Positions 30,666 to 31,855 of a DNA stretch of 31,855 nt are shown in pieces. Made by a program: the position numbers and the translations under genes. Position 1 is the stretch's first letter, and each line of letters starts with the position of its first letter. The DNA comes from JAEXNA01 sp050486105 (lineage in GTDB: Bacteria > Vulcanimicrobiota > Xenobia > Xenobiales > JADMJV01), in NCBI GenBank assembly GCA_050486105.1, contig JBJHCR010000036.1, positions 1-31,855 of the forward strand, read 5' to 3'. The notes beneath the pieces were generated by a model. That model did not search any database. It saw nothing but the letters and a program-made list of their open reading frames with translations, and was not told the DNA's origin.

Positions 30666-31448
30666 TCAAAAGACCCTATTCTGCAGCCAGTATCTGGCTA
30701 ATCTCATAACTGTCAACGGTTCATCCCGTAACGAACGATTCCCTAAATCGCCGATCCTTCTATTCGCCTCTTCGATCCGCAAGGCCCGGGTGGCGATCTC
30801 GAGCATAGCGCCATCTCTTTCCACTTCGAAGGACAGCATGCCGTCGGCAATGAGGCGCACATCCACCACTCCGGACTCCCCAGAGAGACCCGCTAGGCGG
30901 TGGTCTGCCGGTGCGGTCAGGTAAACGTCCACTTCTCCAGGAGTCATCAATTCTTCGGGATCACCTGGGCGATCGATGACCTTGCGGATCAGAAATTTGT
31001 GGGGAGCAAAATAGTCTTGGCGAGGGTCGGGATCCACTCCGGGAATCAATCCCCCGGACACCGCCTGGTAATTTGAAGGACGAATGAGGTAGTACAAGAC
31101 GGTCCGTTGCCATTCGGGCTCAAAGGTCTCCAAATTGTACCGATAACGGAGTTCGGGGTTGGCTTCGAGAGGGTCTTCGGCGGTGAGAAACCACAGGGCG
31201 TCGCCGTTCCCGGGTAGGTGAGAAATCCTCTTATGATTCACCGCCTCCGGCGAGGTTTGCTCGAGATCCCTGCGCAACCAAAAATGGGAATTATTCAAGC
31301 GCAGTTCAGTGTCTCTCTGGGAATTCATGGTGCGTAAACCTTGCAGACCTTGCAAAAGAACGAGAAATAGGATCGCTCCCAAGACCGAAAAGACCCCCAT
31401 GCAAACCACCAGTTCCAGGACCGAAGCACCTTGCTGGAAGCGCCTCAT
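30666..31448 (-). CDS. PilW/PulJ-like minor pseudopilin
   Basis: A short basic leader MRRFQQG is followed by ASVLELVVCMGVFSVLGAIL. Prepilin peptidase cuts after that Gly, and the required Glu at +5 is present. A long helix (LRTMNSQRDTELRLNNSHFWLRRDLEQ) and a beta domain follow, as in PilW or GspJ. It would be inserted in the inner membrane and assembled into a type IV pilus or type II secretion pseudopilus. The ATG overlaps the stop of the upstream 98-aa gene (ATGA) and the stop is 18 bases before the PilX-like start, so the three form an operon. Confidence 0.85.
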   Translation of the reverse strand: MRRFQQGASVLELVVCMGVFSVLGAILFLVLLQGLQGLRTMNSQRDTELRLNNSHFWLRRDLEQTSPEAVNHKRISHLPGNGDALWFLTAEDPLEANPELRYRYNLETFEPEWQRTVLYYLIRPSNYQAVSGGLIPGVDPDPRQDYFAPHKFLIRKVIDRPGDPEELMTPGEVDVYLTAPADHRLAGLSGESGVVDVRLIADGMLSFEVERDGAMLEIATRALRIEEANRRIGDLGNRSLRDEPLTVMRLARYWLQNRVF

Positions 31449-31741
31449 CTCAACTCGGCACCTTCATGAAAAATCCTCGACAGCCGAACCCGGAGCTGGC
31501 CCATACCTGCTCTGGCATCTTCGGCGTCCTCATTCCACCACCAAACCACAGCGTCGACCTTCACCAGACGATTGTCCTCGAGGCCCTCTCCGATGGGATC
31601 TCCTGCAGGCGACTCTACGGGAAGGTAGGAGAGTTCGTAGCGAAACTCGGTTTGAGTCAGCCTTTCTGTTCCTTTAAGAACACCCCCTCCGCTGTTGGAG
31701 AACAACTGTTCCTTAGTCAGCTCGGGATGGGCGCATTCCAC
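31445..31741 (-). CDS. PilV-like C-terminal fragment, possibly interrupted gene
   Basis: The 98 codons from a GTG at 31741 encode a beta domain ending RLVKVDAVVWWWNEDAEDAR and then a final strand pair (GQLRVRLSRIF), like the end of PilV-type minor pilins. It has no pilin leader or membrane helix. Directly before the GTG is an in-frame TAA (31742-31744). Upstream of it in the same frame an ATG at 31801 gives MVQGRLSLFLAISCLRAAP, which looks like a signal peptide. Hence the gene may really run from 31801 with a nonsense codon, a sequence error or recoding. No ribosome site precedes the GTG. The stop overlaps the start of the PilW/PulJ-like gene. Confidence 0.6.
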   Translation of the reverse strand: MECAHPELTKEQLFSNSGGGVLKGTERLTQTEFRYELSYLPVESPAGDPIGEGLEDNRLVKVDAVVWWWNEDAEDARAGMGQLRVRLSRIFHEGAELR

Positions 31742-31781
31742 TTAAGGTGCAGCCCGCAGGCATGAGATAGCAAGAAAAAGG

Positions 31782-31830
31782 GAAAGCCTCCCTTGGACCA
31801 TCACGGCTAGGCCGAAACGAGGAGGCTTTC
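31782..31830 (+). promoter_or_regulatory. Hairpin that would hide a ribosome binding site
   Basis: GAAAGCCTCC (31782-31791) is exactly complementary to GGAGGCTTTC (31821-31830), which contains the Shine-Dalgarno of the gene starting at 31832. A small inner hairpin CGGC-TAG-GCCG (31804-31814) sits in the loop. This layout suits translational control, though no known riboswitch is recognised. Confidence 0.5.
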
Positions 31831-31831
31831 T

Positions 31832-31855
31832 ATGAAATTAAGTTCTGCAAGGTTT
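31832..31855 (+). CDS. Start of a gene cut by the window edge
   Basis: GGAGG, six bases, then ATG, reading MKLSSARF to the end of the window. A basic start like this suits an exported protein, but only eight codons are visible. Confidence 0.5.

Noticed and set aside
31741..31855. A c-di-GMP or other known riboswitch before the right-edge gene
   Set aside because: The stem layout is suggestive, but the conserved core bases of c-di-GMP-I and other classes I know are not present.

Overview
Bacterial chromosomal DNA, apparently a draft or metagenome scaffold: two 10-N gaps (1862-1871 and 13430-13439) each fall inside a gene. Genes are dense, often overlap by 4-26 bases and mostly carry GGAG/AGGAG-type ribosome sites. 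TGA, TAA and TAG all end genes, so the code is standard. PilZ proteins and minor pilins point to c-di-GMP signalling and type IV pili. The lineage cannot be fixed from one window; I would look among under-sampled phyla with multi-module hypothetical proteins. There is no rRNA, phage or complete insertion sequence. There is one tRNA (Gln), and it lacks an encoded CCA.

Layout. 1-3.2 kb: two poorly recognised minus-strand genes, a secreted plus-strand protein broken by a gap, and a secreted metallophosphoesterase. 3.2-4.5 kb: a CTAG-rich, hairpin-rich intergenic region, a small double zinc-ribbon protein with a strong terminator, and a remnant of a PilX-like gene. 4.6-9 kb, minus strand: a lipoprotein of the formylglycine-generating-enzyme (SUMF1) fold with a TGA just before its conserved end, then a membrane-protein group (DUF3592, a DUF2157-DUF4401 fusion, GDYXXLXY). 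9-10.1 kb: two PilZ proteins. 10.16-10.36 kb: a MITE-like element of IS630 style.

10.4-15.6 kb: two giant helical proteins (633 and 613 aa), each with Gly/Ala/Ser at exactly every seventh residue over 14-17 consecutive heptads. They flank a CCA-adding enzyme gene whose catalytic DxD region meets the second gap. 15.7-17.1 kb: a homogentisate 1,2-dioxygenase family gene and a possible small RNA. 17.2-22 kb: an EVE-domain protein, a PFL/UPF0210 protein, its likely ACT-domain partner on the opposite strand, and mutS2 coupled to the ACT gene by an ATGA overlap.

22.1-25.2 kb is the most system-like segment. A 603-aa protein has a perfect 23-residue beta-helix with a 12-step Asn ladder and a C-terminal winged-helix-like region. 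It overlaps by 7 bases a 436-aa P-loop ATPase resembling BrxD of BREX phage defence, but no other BREX gene is visible. A bidirectional palindromic terminator separates this pair from tRNA-Gln. 25.4-31.8 kb, minus strand: a minor-pilin group (PilV-like tail fragment, PilW/PulJ-like, PilX-like), a vitamin-K-dependent gamma-carboxylase (HTTM) family membrane protein, and a gamma-glutamyltransferase. At the right edge a plus-strand gene begins behind a hairpin that would hide its ribosome site.
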